64,000 nucleotides of DNA from Blastococcus sp. TML/M2B (GTDB lineage Bacteria > Actinomycetota > Actinomycetes > Mycobacteriales > Geodermatophilaceae), in NCBI RefSeq assembly GCF_016612865.1, contig NZ_JAENZZ010000003.1:62001-126000 (forward strand), read 5' to 3'. Below the pieces are notes generated by a model. It was not told the origin of the DNA. It saw nothing but the letters and a program-made list of their open reading frames with translations, and did no database searches. Shown one piece after another: positions 20,016 through 28,926 of the stretch. Made by a program: the position numbers and the translations under genes. Position 1 is the first letter of the stretch, and every line of letters starts with the position of its first letter.

Positions 20016-20139
20016 GTCCCGCCGGTTCCGTCGTGCACCACCCTGTGCCGGATCGGCCGAGGGCCGGGTGCGGTCGTGACAAGGTGGGCGGCGAGGGGCG
20101 CCCGGCCGCCCGACCACTGCGCGCGAGAGGCGGACGACG

Positions 20140-20931
20140 ATGCCCGAGACTGTGACCAGGGAGGACTCCGCGGGAGTCGCCACGATCACCATGCTGCGCC
20201 CGGGGTTGTCCACCACGATGCGCCGGGAGCTGCTGGAGGTCGTCCGCGCCGTCGAGGCCGACGAGTCGGTGCGGGCGGTGCTGTTCACCGGGACCGGCCG
20301 CGCGTTCTGCGTGGGCCAGGACCTCCACGAGTCGCGCGCGCGCCGGGCGGGCGAGGAGCCCGAGGGCGATCCCGACGCCCCCCTGCCGGTGCTCGTCGAG
20401 GAGTACAACCCCCTGGTGCTGGCGCTCTCCGGGCTGCGGGTGCCGCTCGTCGTCGGCATGAACGGGGCGTGCGCGGGCGCGGGCCTCGGCCTGGCGCTGA
20501 CCGGTGACCTCCGGGTGGCCGCCGCCGGCGCGAAGATCACCACGGCGTTCGCCGGCGTCGCGCTGTCCAGCGACTCCGGGGTGGCCTCACGGCTGGTGCA
20601 CTGCGTGGGCGGGGCGCGCGCCGCCGAGCTGCTGCTCCTCCCCGAGCCGTTCCTCGCCGAGACGGCACTGCAGTGGGGGCTGGTGCACCGCGTCGTCCCG
20701 CCGGAGCAGGTGCACGCCGAGGCGTGGGCGCTGGCCGCGCGGCTCGCGGCCGGCCCGACGGTGGCTTACCGGGCGATCAAGACCGTCCTGGCGACGGCGG
20801 CGACCGACTCGCTCGAGGAGACGCTCGCGCTGGAGGCGCGGCTGCAGACCGGCGCCGGCCGGGCCGCCGACCACCGGGAGGCGGTCGAGGCGTTCCTGGC
20901 CAAGCGGCCGCCGGTCTTCACCGGCCGCTGA
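20140..20931 (+). CDS. Enoyl-CoA hydratase/isomerase (PaaG-like)
   Basis: A 263-residue crotonase-fold protein. The oxyanion-hole segments are GRAFCVGQDLHE and MNGACAGAGLGLALTGDLRV, and the active-site region reads AFAGVALSSDSGVASRLVHCVG. The aspartate in SSDSG corresponds to the catalytic aspartate of PaaG-type isomerases rather than the paired glutamates of true hydratases, so isomerisation of an enoyl-CoA (as in phenylacetate breakdown) is more likely than hydration. No other phenylacetate gene is present. The start ATG at 20140 follows a purine-rich GAGAGGCGG. It converges on a small gene whose stop begins at the next base. Confidence 0.88.
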   Translation: MPETVTREDSAGVATITMLRPGLSTTMRRELLEVVRAVEADESVRAVLFTGTGRAFCVGQDLHESRARRAGEEPEGDPDAPLPVLVEEYNPLVLALSGLRVPLVVGMNGACAGAGLGLALTGDLRVAAAGAKITTAFAGVALSSDSGVASRLVHCVGGARAAELLLLPEPFLAETALQWGLVHRVVPPEQVHAEAWALAARLAAGPTVAYRAIKTVLATAATDSLEETLALEARLQTGAGRAADHREAVEAFLAKRPPVFTGR

Positions 20932-21207
20932 TCAGCGGGCGAGGACGGCGCACACCGGGCACACGTCGGCGCCCGTGCGGGGCCAGTCCTGCGACCGGTC
21001 CACGCGCGCCAGCGACCCGCAGAGGGTGAGCTCGCAGGCCTCGTCGAGCTCGGCCACCGGCCGGTGCAGCTCGACGGCGTGCCAGAGCGCGGCGGTGGCG
21101 CCGTGGGCGCGGCTCTGGGCAGCGGCGTGCGCGGTGGTCTGCAGCATCATGCGGAGGACGTCGGCACCCGCGCGGGGCGGGGTGACGGCCCGGTGCGGCG
21201 CGCTCAC
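20932..21207 (-). CDS. Small hypothetical protein with paired cysteines
   Basis: A 91-residue protein without a recognised family. The C-terminal half contains CELTLCGSL and, at the very end, DVCPVCAVLAR; the spacing of the four cysteines could hold a zinc ion. A histidine-containing amphipathic helix (about residues 20-45) precedes them. The GTG at 21207 gives the longest protein but has no clear ribosome site, so the true start may be internal. It abuts the convergent crotonase gene and diverges from the MBL hydrolase gene. Confidence 0.5.
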   Translation of the reverse strand: MSAPHRAVTPPRAGADVLRMMLQTTAHAAAQSRAHGATAALWHAVELHRPVAELDEACELTLCGSLARVDRSQDWPRTGADVCPVCAVLAR

Positions 21208-21266
21208 CCGGAAGGGGGAGGGCGCCAGGGCACGCGCCGGAGCCCCGGCCGGGGCAGGATGCGGGC

Positions 21267-21905
21267 ATGGAGCTGACCAAGCACGGCCACGCGTGCGTCG
21301 TCCTCGACGACGGCGAGCGTCGGCTGGTGATCGACCCGGGGGCCTTCACCGAGGACGCCGCGCTGGAGGGCGCCTCGGCCGTGCTCGTGACGCACGAGCA
21401 CACCGACCACTTCGTCCCCGACCGGTTGCGGGCCGCGCTGGAGGCGGACCCCGCGCTGGAGATCTGGACCAACAAGTCGGTGGCCGCCCAGCTCGACGGG
21501 CCGGCCGGGCGGGTGCACGTCGTGGGCCACGGCGACGCCGTCACGGTGGCCGGCGTCGAGGTGCGGGTGCACGGGGAGCTGCACGCGGAGATCCACCCGG
21601 ACATCCCGCGGATCGCCAACATCGGGTTCCTGGTCGGCGGGCTGGTCTTCCACCCCGGTGACGCGCTGACCGTCCCGGACGAGCCGGTGGCGACCCTCCT
21701 GCTGCCGATGCACGCTCCGTGGTCGCGCACGGCCGACCTCATCGACTACGTGCGGGCGGTGCACGCCGACCAGGCGTTCGCGGTGCACGACGGGCTGCTC
21801 AACGACACCGGCCTGGGTGTGGTGACCGGGTTGCTGGGAGAACGGGGGCCGGGGACGCCCACGCCGTTCAGCCGGCTGGCCCCGGGGGACACCGTCGAGC
21901 TCTGA
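21267..21905 (+). CDS. MBL-fold metallo-hydrolase (UlaG-like)
   Basis: A 212-residue metallo-beta-lactamase-fold hydrolase. The metal-binding motif is THEHTDHF (HxHxDH) near residue 43, with further ligands in GELHAEIHP and in FHPGDAL (aspartate). This compact form, starting MELTKHGHACVVLDDG, is the actinobacterial UlaG-like subgroup, often annotated as L-ascorbate-6-phosphate lactonase homologue but of unproven substrate. The ATG at 21267 is well supported by conservation of the first strand. It stands alone between oppositely oriented genes. Confidence 0.88.
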   Translation: MELTKHGHACVVLDDGERRLVIDPGAFTEDAALEGASAVLVTHEHTDHFVPDRLRAALEADPALEIWTNKSVAAQLDGPAGRVHVVGHGDAVTVAGVEVRVHGELHAEIHPDIPRIANIGFLVGGLVFHPGDALTVPDEPVATLLLPMHAPWSRTADLIDYVRAVHADQAFAVHDGLLNDTGLGVVTGLLGERGPGTPTPFSRLAPGDTVEL

Positions 21906-21931
21906 GCCCGCCGGCGCCCCCCGGGTGCGCG

Positions 21932-22198
21932 TCAGCGGACGGCGCCGCGCTTCGAGCCGGCGGAGATGCGCTCAGCCACGCCGATGAGCAGCACGGCGGC
22001 GATGACCGCGAGCACGAAGCCCGTGACGTTGAGCTCCCAGATGTCGCCCTTGTTGAAGGCCTGGGCGATGAGGCCACCGATCAGCGAGCCGACCAGGCCC
22101 AGGGCGAGGGTCGCCAGGATCCCGAGGTGCTGCTTGCCCGGGACGATGAGGCGGGCCAGGGCGCCGATGATGAGCCCGGCGACGAGAAAGCCGATCAT
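21932..22198 (-). CDS. GlsB/YeaQ/YmgE family stress membrane protein
   Basis: An 88-residue protein with three predicted membrane segments: MIGFLVAGLIIGALARLIVP, LGILATLALGLVGSLIGGLI and NVTGFVLAVIAAVLLIGVAE. The family signature is the glycine-rich second helix with the preceding PGKQ. GlsB-like proteins are induced by envelope or alkaline stress in other bacteria and anchor Asp23 in Staphylococcus; here no Asp23 gene is adjacent. The ATG at 22198 has GGAGGAG upstream. It lies directly downstream of a close paralogue on the same strand. Confidence 0.88.
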   Translation of the reverse strand: MIGFLVAGLIIGALARLIVPGKQHLGILATLALGLVGSLIGGLIAQAFNKGDIWELNVTGFVLAVIAAVLLIGVAERISAGSKRGAVR

Positions 22199-22235
22199 TC
22201 TTGTCTCCTCCAGATGCTGTCGGTTGGGCGCGGTG

Positions 22236-22511
22236 TCAGCGAACGGCGCGGTTCCTGTTCGACAGGGCCTCGGCCACACCCACTAGCAGGACCGCAGCAA
22301 TGACGGCGATGATGAAGCCGACGACGTTGAGCTCGAAGATGCCGGTCTCGTCGTTGAAAAGACCGCCAATCGCTCCACCGATGAATGCGCCGACCACACC
22401 CAGCAGCAGAGTGGCGACGATGCTCATCCGCTGCTTGCCCGGCTTGATGAGGCGAGCGAGCGCTCCGATGACCAGGCCCACGACGAGCAAACCCAGAATG
22501 TCAACCAGCAC
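22236..22511 (-). CDS. GlsB/YeaQ/YmgE family stress membrane protein
   Basis: A 91-residue three-helix membrane protein, paralogue of the gene 37 bp downstream: LVVGLVIGALARLIKPGKQR here against LVAGLIIGALARLIVPGKQH there. The C-terminal helix FELNVVGFIIAVIAAVLLVG is likewise shared. The GTG at 22511 is chosen because AGGGAGA is correctly spaced before it and the first membrane segment starts immediately after. The two genes form a tandem pair, probably one transcript. Confidence 0.85.
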   Translation of the reverse strand: MLVDILGLLVVGLVIGALARLIKPGKQRMSIVATLLLGVVGAFIGGAIGGLFNDETGIFELNVVGFIIAVIAAVLLVGVAEALSNRNRAVR

Positions 22512-22670
22512 GGCGATGTCTCCCTTGTTCGACCGTCCACGCGGTCCCGGCACGACGCCAGGTGCGGCTCCGGTGCACGGAGGAGCCGGTACCCCCGGAG
22601 TCGATCACTGATGCACCGTTCGCCCGATCGGGCGCCGATCGTGATCTGCCCGTGTCGCGGGCCGGGCCCG

Positions 22671-23126
22671 TCAGGAGCCGCGGGCGACCAGGGCCACGTG
22701 CGCCGGCACCTTGTCCAGCTCGGACTCCACCGTGCGGCGCACCATCGAGCGCGCCGCCCTGCCGAGCAGCCAGCGGGCCGGCCGGCTGCCCCGCCGGGGC
22801 CGGTGGGTGACGGTCATGGTCACCCGCGTGCCACCGGTCGCGGTGTCGGCCAGCTCGATCCGCGTCGTCCAGGTCTCGGGCGTCAGCTCCAGCTCGGTCC
22901 CGACCTGCCGGCCGGGCACCCACTCGACGATCCGGCCCCGGGGAGCCCCGGCGGGCGGCTCCCCCTCCAGCCGGCCGGCGACGGCGACGAACGTCGTCCG
23001 CCGGCCGCTGCCCTCGACCACGTAGGAGACGTCGCAGACCGGGCAGTAGGGCTGGAGGACCGCCAGCGCGCGCCAGACGTCGGCCCGCGGCTCGGGCACC
23101 TCGCGCGTACCGGTCGCCGTGCTCAT
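22671..23126 (-). CDS. SRPBCC family protein
   Basis: A 151-residue START-like protein. The N-terminal strand-helix STATGTREVPEPRADVWRAL is followed by LQPYCPVCDVSYVVEGSG with an unusual CPVC pair, then the RIVEWVPGRQVGTELELTPE sheet and a C-terminal helix containing RRTVESELDKV. Such proteins bind small hydrophobic ligands. The two cysteines suggest a metal site or a disulfide. It is divergent from the TetR regulator on the right, which might control it, but nothing in the sequence proves this. Confidence 0.7.
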   Translation of the reverse strand: MSTATGTREVPEPRADVWRALAVLQPYCPVCDVSYVVEGSGRRTTFVAVAGRLEGEPPAGAPRGRIVEWVPGRQVGTELELTPETWTTRIELADTATGGTRVTMTVTHRPRRGSRPARWLLGRAARSMVRRTVESELDKVPAHVALVARGS

Positions 23127-23236
23127 GCGCCCGACCGTACCCGCCGGTAGCCCTGTGCCCCCTCGAGCACGGATCCGCAGGTCAGACGGCGGAGCGGCGG
23201 CTGGCAGATCCGTTCCCCAACCCGCACCATCGAACG

Positions 23237-23799
23237 ATGACCGGGACAGAGGACTGGCGGGTACGCCGGTGGGCGGCCACCCACCGGCGCATCTTCACCG
23301 CTGCCCTCGCCCTGTTCGAGGACTTCGGCTTCGAGCAGGTCAGCGTCGGGCAGATCGCGACGGCGGCGTCGGTGTCCGTGCCGACGTTCTACGCGCACTA
23401 CCCGAGCAAGGAGCACCTGATCATGGCGCTCCCCACCGCCGAGCAGGTGGAGGCGTTGCTCGCGAGCCAGCCGGGCGAGCTGTCGGTGGGGGCGAGAAGA
23501 TCCGCCGGGCCGCGCCGCTGTGGTTCGCCTCGATGCCGCCGGACGAGTACGAGGAGACGCTGCTGCGGTGGCGGATCATCGCCGGCACCCCCTCGTTGCG
23601 ACGCCGCGCCGCGGAGTTCGAGCGCGAGACGGCCGGCATGATCGTGGGCGCCCTGCCGACGTCGGGCACCGCGGAGGTCGTGCAGGCCGGCGCCTACCTG
23701 GCCGCCTTCACCACGGCCCTGCTGGCCTGGGCCGACAGCGGTGGCGAGCGGAAGCTGGACGAGGTCTTCGACGAGGCGTTCGGAGCGCTCGGCGGCTGA
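23237..23799 (+). CDS. TetR family transcriptional regulator, frameshifted
   Basis: The N-terminal DNA-binding domain is typical TetR: RIFTAALALFEDFGFEQVSV, then QIATAASVSVPTFYAHYPSKEHL as the helix-turn-helix. The C-terminal ligand domain continues in another frame with APLWFASMPPDEYEETLLRW and ends FDEAFGALGG. The frame change lies in the G5 run at 23488-23492; one missing G would give LSVGGEKIRRAAPLWFA. Corrected length is 187 residues, normal for the family. It diverges from an SRPBCC gene across 110 bp, a common arrangement for TetR and its target. If the frameshift were real only the DNA-binding part would be made. Confidence 0.82.
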
Positions 23800-23835
23800 C
23801 CCGGGCCCGATCGGGCGCGGGTCCGGCTGCCGGGG

Positions 23836-25386
23836 TCAGCCGCCCAGGCGTTCGGCGAGGGCCGGCCAGCGCTCGGCGAACACCCGCTCGGCGTCGCGGG
23901 CGCGCTCCTCCGCGCGGCCCAGCAGCAGGCCGTAGGTGAAACCGGGCTCACCGGCGGCGTGCGCGCTCACGGCCAGCTGCCGCGCGTGCGACGCGACGAC
24001 GACGAGGTCCTGGAGGGCGCCGAGCAGCCGCTGGGTCCGCTTGGCCGTCCGCGCGACGTCGCGGGCCGGATCGCCGAGCACGGGCGCGAGGGCCTGCGCG
24101 GTGAACCGGGCCCGGCGGGCCCGGCGGCGGACGGCGTGCAGCTCCTCGGTGCGCTCCGCATCGGTCAGCGTCGTCGCGTGCGCCGCGGCCGAGCGCACCC
24201 GCCGGGTCTCCCGCCGCAGCACGGCGGGCAGCACCTCCACGGCGGGCCCCGAGGCCCGGGCCGTGAGCGGCGGCGCGGCGAGCAGGGCGTCCAGCGCGTC
24301 GAGCAGCTCGAGGTGCCGCCGCTCGGCCACGAGGTCCGCGGCCCGGGCGCGACCGCGCTCCGCGGCGGCGATCTCGCTCGCCTGCAGCCGGGCGGCCACC
24401 GGACCCAGCACCAGCTCCGGGGGCAGCTCCGCCACGGAAGCGCGCAGCCCGGCGAAGGCCACCTGCTCGTCCCGCGCCTCCGACAGCCGGGCGGCGAGCC
24501 AGCGGAGCTCCTCCCGCAGCGGGTCGGTGGCGGTGCGGTCGACCAGCGGGCGGAAGGCGGCGAGCAGCCCGCGCAGCCGGCGGCAGGCGATCCGCATGCG
24601 GCGCAGGCCGTCGTCGGCACCGGTGCGCAGCCCGACGTCCGCCAGCTGGAGCGCGCGCACCTCGTCGGCCAGCGCGGTCAGCGCCACCTCGCCGGCGGAC
24701 GGTCCGGCGGGCCGGGCCGCCTTCCCCTTCTTCTTCCGCTTCGCCGGCCGCTCGTCCGCCGGCGGCTCGGGCTCGTCGTGCTGCCCGAGGGCCCGGGCCA
24801 GCTTGGAGGCCCGATCGGTGGTCGCGGCACCCGCGGCGACGAGGCGCTCCCCCACCCGCCCGAGCAGCGCGCGGTCCCCCTCGATCAGCTCGACCTCGAC
24901 CTCCCGCCAGCTGCGCACCTCGGCCGTGCCGTCGGGGCCGCTGAGCCGGGTGGCGCTCACCGTGTCGTCGGCGACCTCGGCGAGGGGGCGGCCGTCGGCG
25001 TCCCGCAGCACGGTGACCACCCGGCGGGTGCGGAGCTGGGCCACCGGGCCCGGGACCGCCGAGCGGAGGACGCCGGCCAACGGCGCGGTCACCGCCTTGG
25101 GCGGGCGCCGGGTCGCCCGGCCGAGGGGCTGGTGCAGCTCCCTGCGGGCGCCCTCGGTCGCGGGCAGCTTCACGTGCCAGCCGGCGTCGGTCCCCCCGGT
25201 GCGCCGGCGCAGGGTGATCCGGGCCCGGGCCAGCCGCAGGTCGGCGGTGTCGAAGTACCGGGCCTCGAGCCGGTGCTCGACCGGCGCGTCCGCCGAGGCC
25301 ACGCCCTCGACCCCGGCGAGCTCGGGGACGACGTAGGTCAGCGGGACGTCGAACTTCGTCTCGATCTCGAGCTGCTCGGCGGCCAC
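23836..25386 (-). CDS. CYTH and CHAD domain protein
   Basis: A 516-residue protein joining an N-terminal CYTH domain (about residues 3-200) to a C-terminal CHAD domain (about 245-510). The CYTH signature is LEIETKF (ExExK) at the start, followed by RYFDTADLRLARARITLRRR. The linker is lysine-rich (KRKKKGKAAR). The CHAD part is all-helical and full of arginines and histidines, for example VGLRTGADDGLRRMRIACRR. CYTH tunnel enzymes hydrolyse triphosphate or polyphosphate, and CHAD domains bind polyphosphate granules, so a role in polyphosphate metabolism is likely. The GTG at 25386 places ExExK at residue 6, as usual. Confidence 0.9.
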   Translation of the reverse strand: MAAEQLEIETKFDVPLTYVVPELAGVEGVASADAPVEHRLEARYFDTADLRLARARITLRRRTGGTDAGWHVKLPATEGARRELHQPLGRATRRPPKAVTAPLAGVLRSAVPGPVAQLRTRRVVTVLRDADGRPLAEVADDTVSATRLSGPDGTAEVRSWREVEVELIEGDRALLGRVGERLVAAGAATTDRASKLARALGQHDEPEPPADERPAKRKKKGKAARPAGPSAGEVALTALADEVRALQLADVGLRTGADDGLRRMRIACRRLRGLLAAFRPLVDRTATDPLREELRWLAARLSEARDEQVAFAGLRASVAELPPELVLGPVAARLQASEIAAAERGRARAADLVAERRHLELLDALDALLAAPPLTARASGPAVEVLPAVLRRETRRVRSAAAHATTLTDAERTEELHAVRRRARRARFTAQALAPVLGDPARDVARTAKRTQRLLGALQDLVVVASHARQLAVSAHAAGEPGFTYGLLLGRAEERARDAERVFAERWPALAERLGG

Positions 25387-25518
25387 CCGAGCACCGTACG
25401 GCGGGCGGGGAGGGCGCCGGAGACCGTCCTCCCCCGCATGTTCACCGGCCCGGTGCGCTGGGCACGCCTCCGGGACGCAGGCGCCCGCGAGGGGACGCCG
25501 CGCCCCGGGAGGTCGGCC

Positions 25519-26304
25519 ATGGTCAGCGAACGAGACGTGTCGGCGGCGATCGGCAGCACCGCCTACGGCAGCGACGGCGAGCCGGTCGGCACCGTGGAGA
25601 CCTTCTACGACGACGACCGCACCGGTGCGCCCAGCTGGGTGTCGATCGCCAGCGGACTGCTGGGCACCCGGCGGGCGCTGGCGCCGGCCGGGGACGCCAC
25701 CTTCGCCGACGGTCGGCTGCAGCTGGGCGTGCCGGCGGACGCGGTGTCCCGCGCGCCGCGGCTGGGCGGCGAGCACCTCTCCCTCGAGGAGGAGGCCGAG
25801 CTGCGCGCCCACTACGCCCGGGCGCTCGCGGAGAGCACCGGCGCCGACGGGGCGGAGCCGGACGACGAGGCGCCCCGGCCGGACGAGGGCGGGATGGTGC
25901 GCGTCGAGGAGCAGCTCCGGGTGGGCACCGAGCGGACGGCGGCCCGCCGCGTGCGGGTCGTGAAGTACGTGATCACCGAGGAGGTGCAGGTGACCGTGCC
26001 GATCCGCCGCGAGGAGATCCGGATCGAGGAGCTGCCCCTGGACGCCGGCGGAGACGACGAGCTGGTGACCGAGGGCGAGTCCCTCGACGGCGGGGCCCCC
26101 GACGGGGGGCGCACGGCGCCGGCGGGCCTGCCCGACGAGCTGGTGCTGCACGCGGAGCGGCCCGTCGTCGGCGTCGAGGTGGTGCCGGTCGAGCGGGTGC
26201 GGCTGCGCACCGAGCTGGTCGAGGGGCAGGAGACGGTCTCCGGCACCGTCCAGCGCGAGCGCATCGCCGTCGACGAGGAGCGGACCCCGCGCGCCGGCCG
26301 CTGA
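25519..26304 (+). CDS. PRC-barrel and DUF2382 domain stress protein
   Basis: A 261-residue acidic protein. The N-terminal 75 residues are a PRC-barrel-like domain (AAIGSTAYGSDGEPVGTVET and GAPSWVSIASGLLG). The C-terminal part (about 125-255) is DUF2382, recognised from RVEEQLRVGTERTAARRVRV, VPIRREEIRIEELPL and LHAERPVVGVEVVPVERVRL. DUF2382 proteins are common in radiation- and desiccation-tolerant bacteria, where they are thought to respond to stress; a biochemical role is unproven. The ATG at 25519 has GGGAGG before it. Its stop lies two bases before that of the convergent antiporter gene. Confidence 0.85.
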   Translation: MVSERDVSAAIGSTAYGSDGEPVGTVETFYDDDRTGAPSWVSIASGLLGTRRALAPAGDATFADGRLQLGVPADAVSRAPRLGGEHLSLEEEAELRAHYARALAESTGADGAEPDDEAPRPDEGGMVRVEEQLRVGTERTAARRVRVVKYVITEEVQVTVPIRREEIRIEELPLDAGGDDELVTEGESLDGGAPDGGRTAPAGLPDELVLHAERPVVGVEVVPVERVRLRTELVEGQETVSGTVQRERIAVDEERTPRAGR

Positions 26305-26306
26305 CC

Positions 26307-28926
26307 TCAGCCGGGGGGCCGGCCGCCCGCCACCCGCAGCAGCTCGTCGCCGCTCGGGTCGACGAGCACCCGGCCGTCGGGGGCGAGCACGACCGGGACG
26401 CCGTCCGGCGGCTCGAGCTCGTCGAGCATCGCCCGGGCCGCGGCGTCCTCCGCCGGGTCCAGCCAGGTGTGCCCGATGCCGTGGTCGGCCAGGACGTCGC
26501 GGAGCCGGTCGCTGGCCGGCCAGCGGCGGTCGCCGAGCACCCGCATGCCGGTAGCCCGGCCGATGAGCATGGCCCGCCGGATGAGCAGGGCGCGGGTGAT
26601 CAGCTGGGAGAGCTCCCGGTCGCCGGCCATCGCGGCGCGCAGCCGGTCCACCGTCAGGGTCAGCACCTCACCGGGCGCCGCGCCGACGACCGAGCGGACG
26701 GCGGGCTGCCCGGCGAGCATGTTGAGCCCGCCGAGGAAGCGGTGCGGGCCGACGACCGAGACCACGCGCGGCCCCTCGTCGGCGCCGTCGGCGTCCTCGA
26801 CGACGGCGACCGTCCCCGACAGGACGACGACGAAGTCCCACTCGGCGCTGCCGCCGCGCACCAGCACGTCCCCGGTCGCCGTGGGCCGGCGCCGCCCGTA
26901 GCGGCGCAGCACCGCCAGCTGCCGGTCGGTCAGCCGCGGCGAGGAGCCGTCGACGTCCGGGGTCTCCGCGGCACCGTCCAGCCGGGCCACCTCGGCGACG
27001 GCGTCCATCCGTACCGGCGGCGACCACGGCGGCGGGCCGGCCGGCGCCGGCGGGAGGGGCCGGCGCTCGGCCGGAGCGCCGCGCGGATCGGTCTCGAGCA
27101 GGGCGGCGGCCAGCGCGTCGGTGGTGGTCGGCCCGTCGTGCCGGACGCCGTTGACGAAGAACGTCGGGGTGCCGCGGACGCCGCTGGCCTCGGCGCTGGC
27201 GACGTCGTCGCGGATGCGCGCGGCGTGCGTCGCCTCGCCCAGCTCGCGGGTGAAGCGCTCCAGGTCCAGGCCGAGCGCGGCGGCGTGCTCGAGCAGGTCG
27301 GCCGCCTCCAGCCGGTCCTGGTGGGCGTACAGCCGGTCGTGCATCGCCCAGAACGCGCCCTGGGCGCCGGCGGCCTCGGCCGCCTCGGCGGCGAGCTCGG
27401 CGTGCGGGTGCACGTCGACCAGCGGGAGGTGGCGGAACACGTACTGCAGCTCGTCGGCGAAGCGCTGCCGCAGCTCGCCGACCACACCCGTGGCCCGGCC
27501 GCAGAACGGGCACTCCACGTCGCCGTACTCGACGAGGACGAGCGGCGCGTCGACCGGGCCGCGGACGTGGTCGACGGCGGGGTCGAGCAGCGTCGGCCGC
27601 GCCGGTCCGTCCGGGGAGGTCCGGCGGCCCAGCAGCCGGAAGACCAGAGCGCCCAGGAGGGTGGAGACCACCGCGGCGGCGAGGATGCCGATGGTCGCCT
27701 CCTCGCGCATCGCCTCGTCGTCGAAGGCCAGGTCGGTGACGAACAGCGAGACGGTGAACCCGAGGCCGGTGAGCGCGGCGCCGCCCCACACCGCGCCGAG
27801 GGTGACGCCGCGGGGCAGCGGGCCGAGCTTCAGCTTCACGGCCAGCGTGGCCGCCAGCCCCACACCCAGCAGCTTGCCGACGACGAGGCCGGTGAAGACG
27901 CCGAGCGTGACCGGCGAGGTCACCGCCCGCTCCAGCAGCTCGGCGTCCACCCGCACCCCGGCGTTGGCCAGCGCGAACACCGGGACGACGAGGTAGGTGG
28001 TCCACGGGACGAGGACCGCGCCGATCCGCTCGTTGGGCGAGACGGCGCGCTCGACCGACAGCTTCGCCTGCCGCGCGATGCCCGGGTCGGGCGACTGCCG
28101 GAAGGCGCGGGTGAGGACGCCGGCCTGCTCCACCTCGTCCCGACGCGGCGGGTAGGCGCTGACCAGCAGGCCGAGGACGACGCCGCCGATGGTCGCGTGC
28201 ACGCCGGACTCGTGCATCGCCACCCACATGACGACGCCGACGGCGAAGTAGGCCGGCCCGCGCCAGACCTGCAGCTTGGACAGCCCGATGAACACCAGCA
28301 CGCACAGCCCGGCCACGGCGAGGGCACCGAGGTCCAGGTCGTCGGTGTAGAAGACCGCGATCACCGACAGCGCGCCGATGTCGTCGACGACGGACAGCGA
28401 GAGCAGGAAGACACGCAATTGGATGGGGAAGTGCCGGCCGAAGACGGCCAGCGCGCCCAGCACGAACGCGGTGTCCGTCGCGATCGGGATGACCCCAGCC
28501 GTGCGCGCCCGGGCCCCCGGCGTTGAACGCGTAGAAGATCAGCGCCGGGACGGCGAGCCCGCCGACGGCGGCCAGCGCGGGCACGGTGAGCCGGCTGCGC
28601 TGGGCCAGCTCGCCCATCGACAGCTCGCGGCGGACCTCCATGCCGATGAGGAAGAAGAAGAACACCATCAGGCCGTCGTTCACCCAGTGCCGCAGGTCCT
28701 GGGTGATGCCGGCGTCCCCGAGCCGGACGGCGAACTCGGTGTCCCACAGCCGGTCGTAGGAGCCGCCCCACGGCGAGTTCGCCCAGAGCAGCGCGAGGAC
28801 CGTGGCGAGGACGAGCAGGGCCGCGCCGGCCAGACCGGAGGAGATCAGCCGCCGCACGGAGCCGGACAGCTGGCCGCCGAGGTGGACGCTGCGGGACCGG
28901 CTGGCGCCGTCGGCGGGGGTGCTCAC
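26307..28926 (-). CDS. nhaA: NhaA antiporter fused to DsbA, cNMP-binding and thioredoxin-fold domains, frameshifted
   Basis: Corrected for one extra base in the run at 28493-28496, this is an 872-residue fusion. Residues about 20-432 are a full NhaA sodium/proton antiporter: WVNDGLMVFFFFLIGMEVRR, the unwound-helix aspartate in PIATDTAFVLGALAVF, and the ion-binding pair SVVDDIGA. About 440-625 is a DsbA-like thioredoxin domain with CPFC near residue 471 and GTPTFFVNG (cis-proline). About 660-790 is a cyclic-nucleotide-binding domain (ATGDVLVRGGSAEWDFVVVL and GPHRFLGGLNMLAGQP). The last 80 residues look like a thioredoxin-fold module without cysteines (VPVVLAPDGRVLVDPS), similar to that between the cNMP and flavin domains of some TrxB-like proteins. 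NhaA-DsbA fusions occur in actinobacteria; the further C-terminal addition is unusual. The GTG start overlaps the preceding stop (GTGA). Confidence 0.85.
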
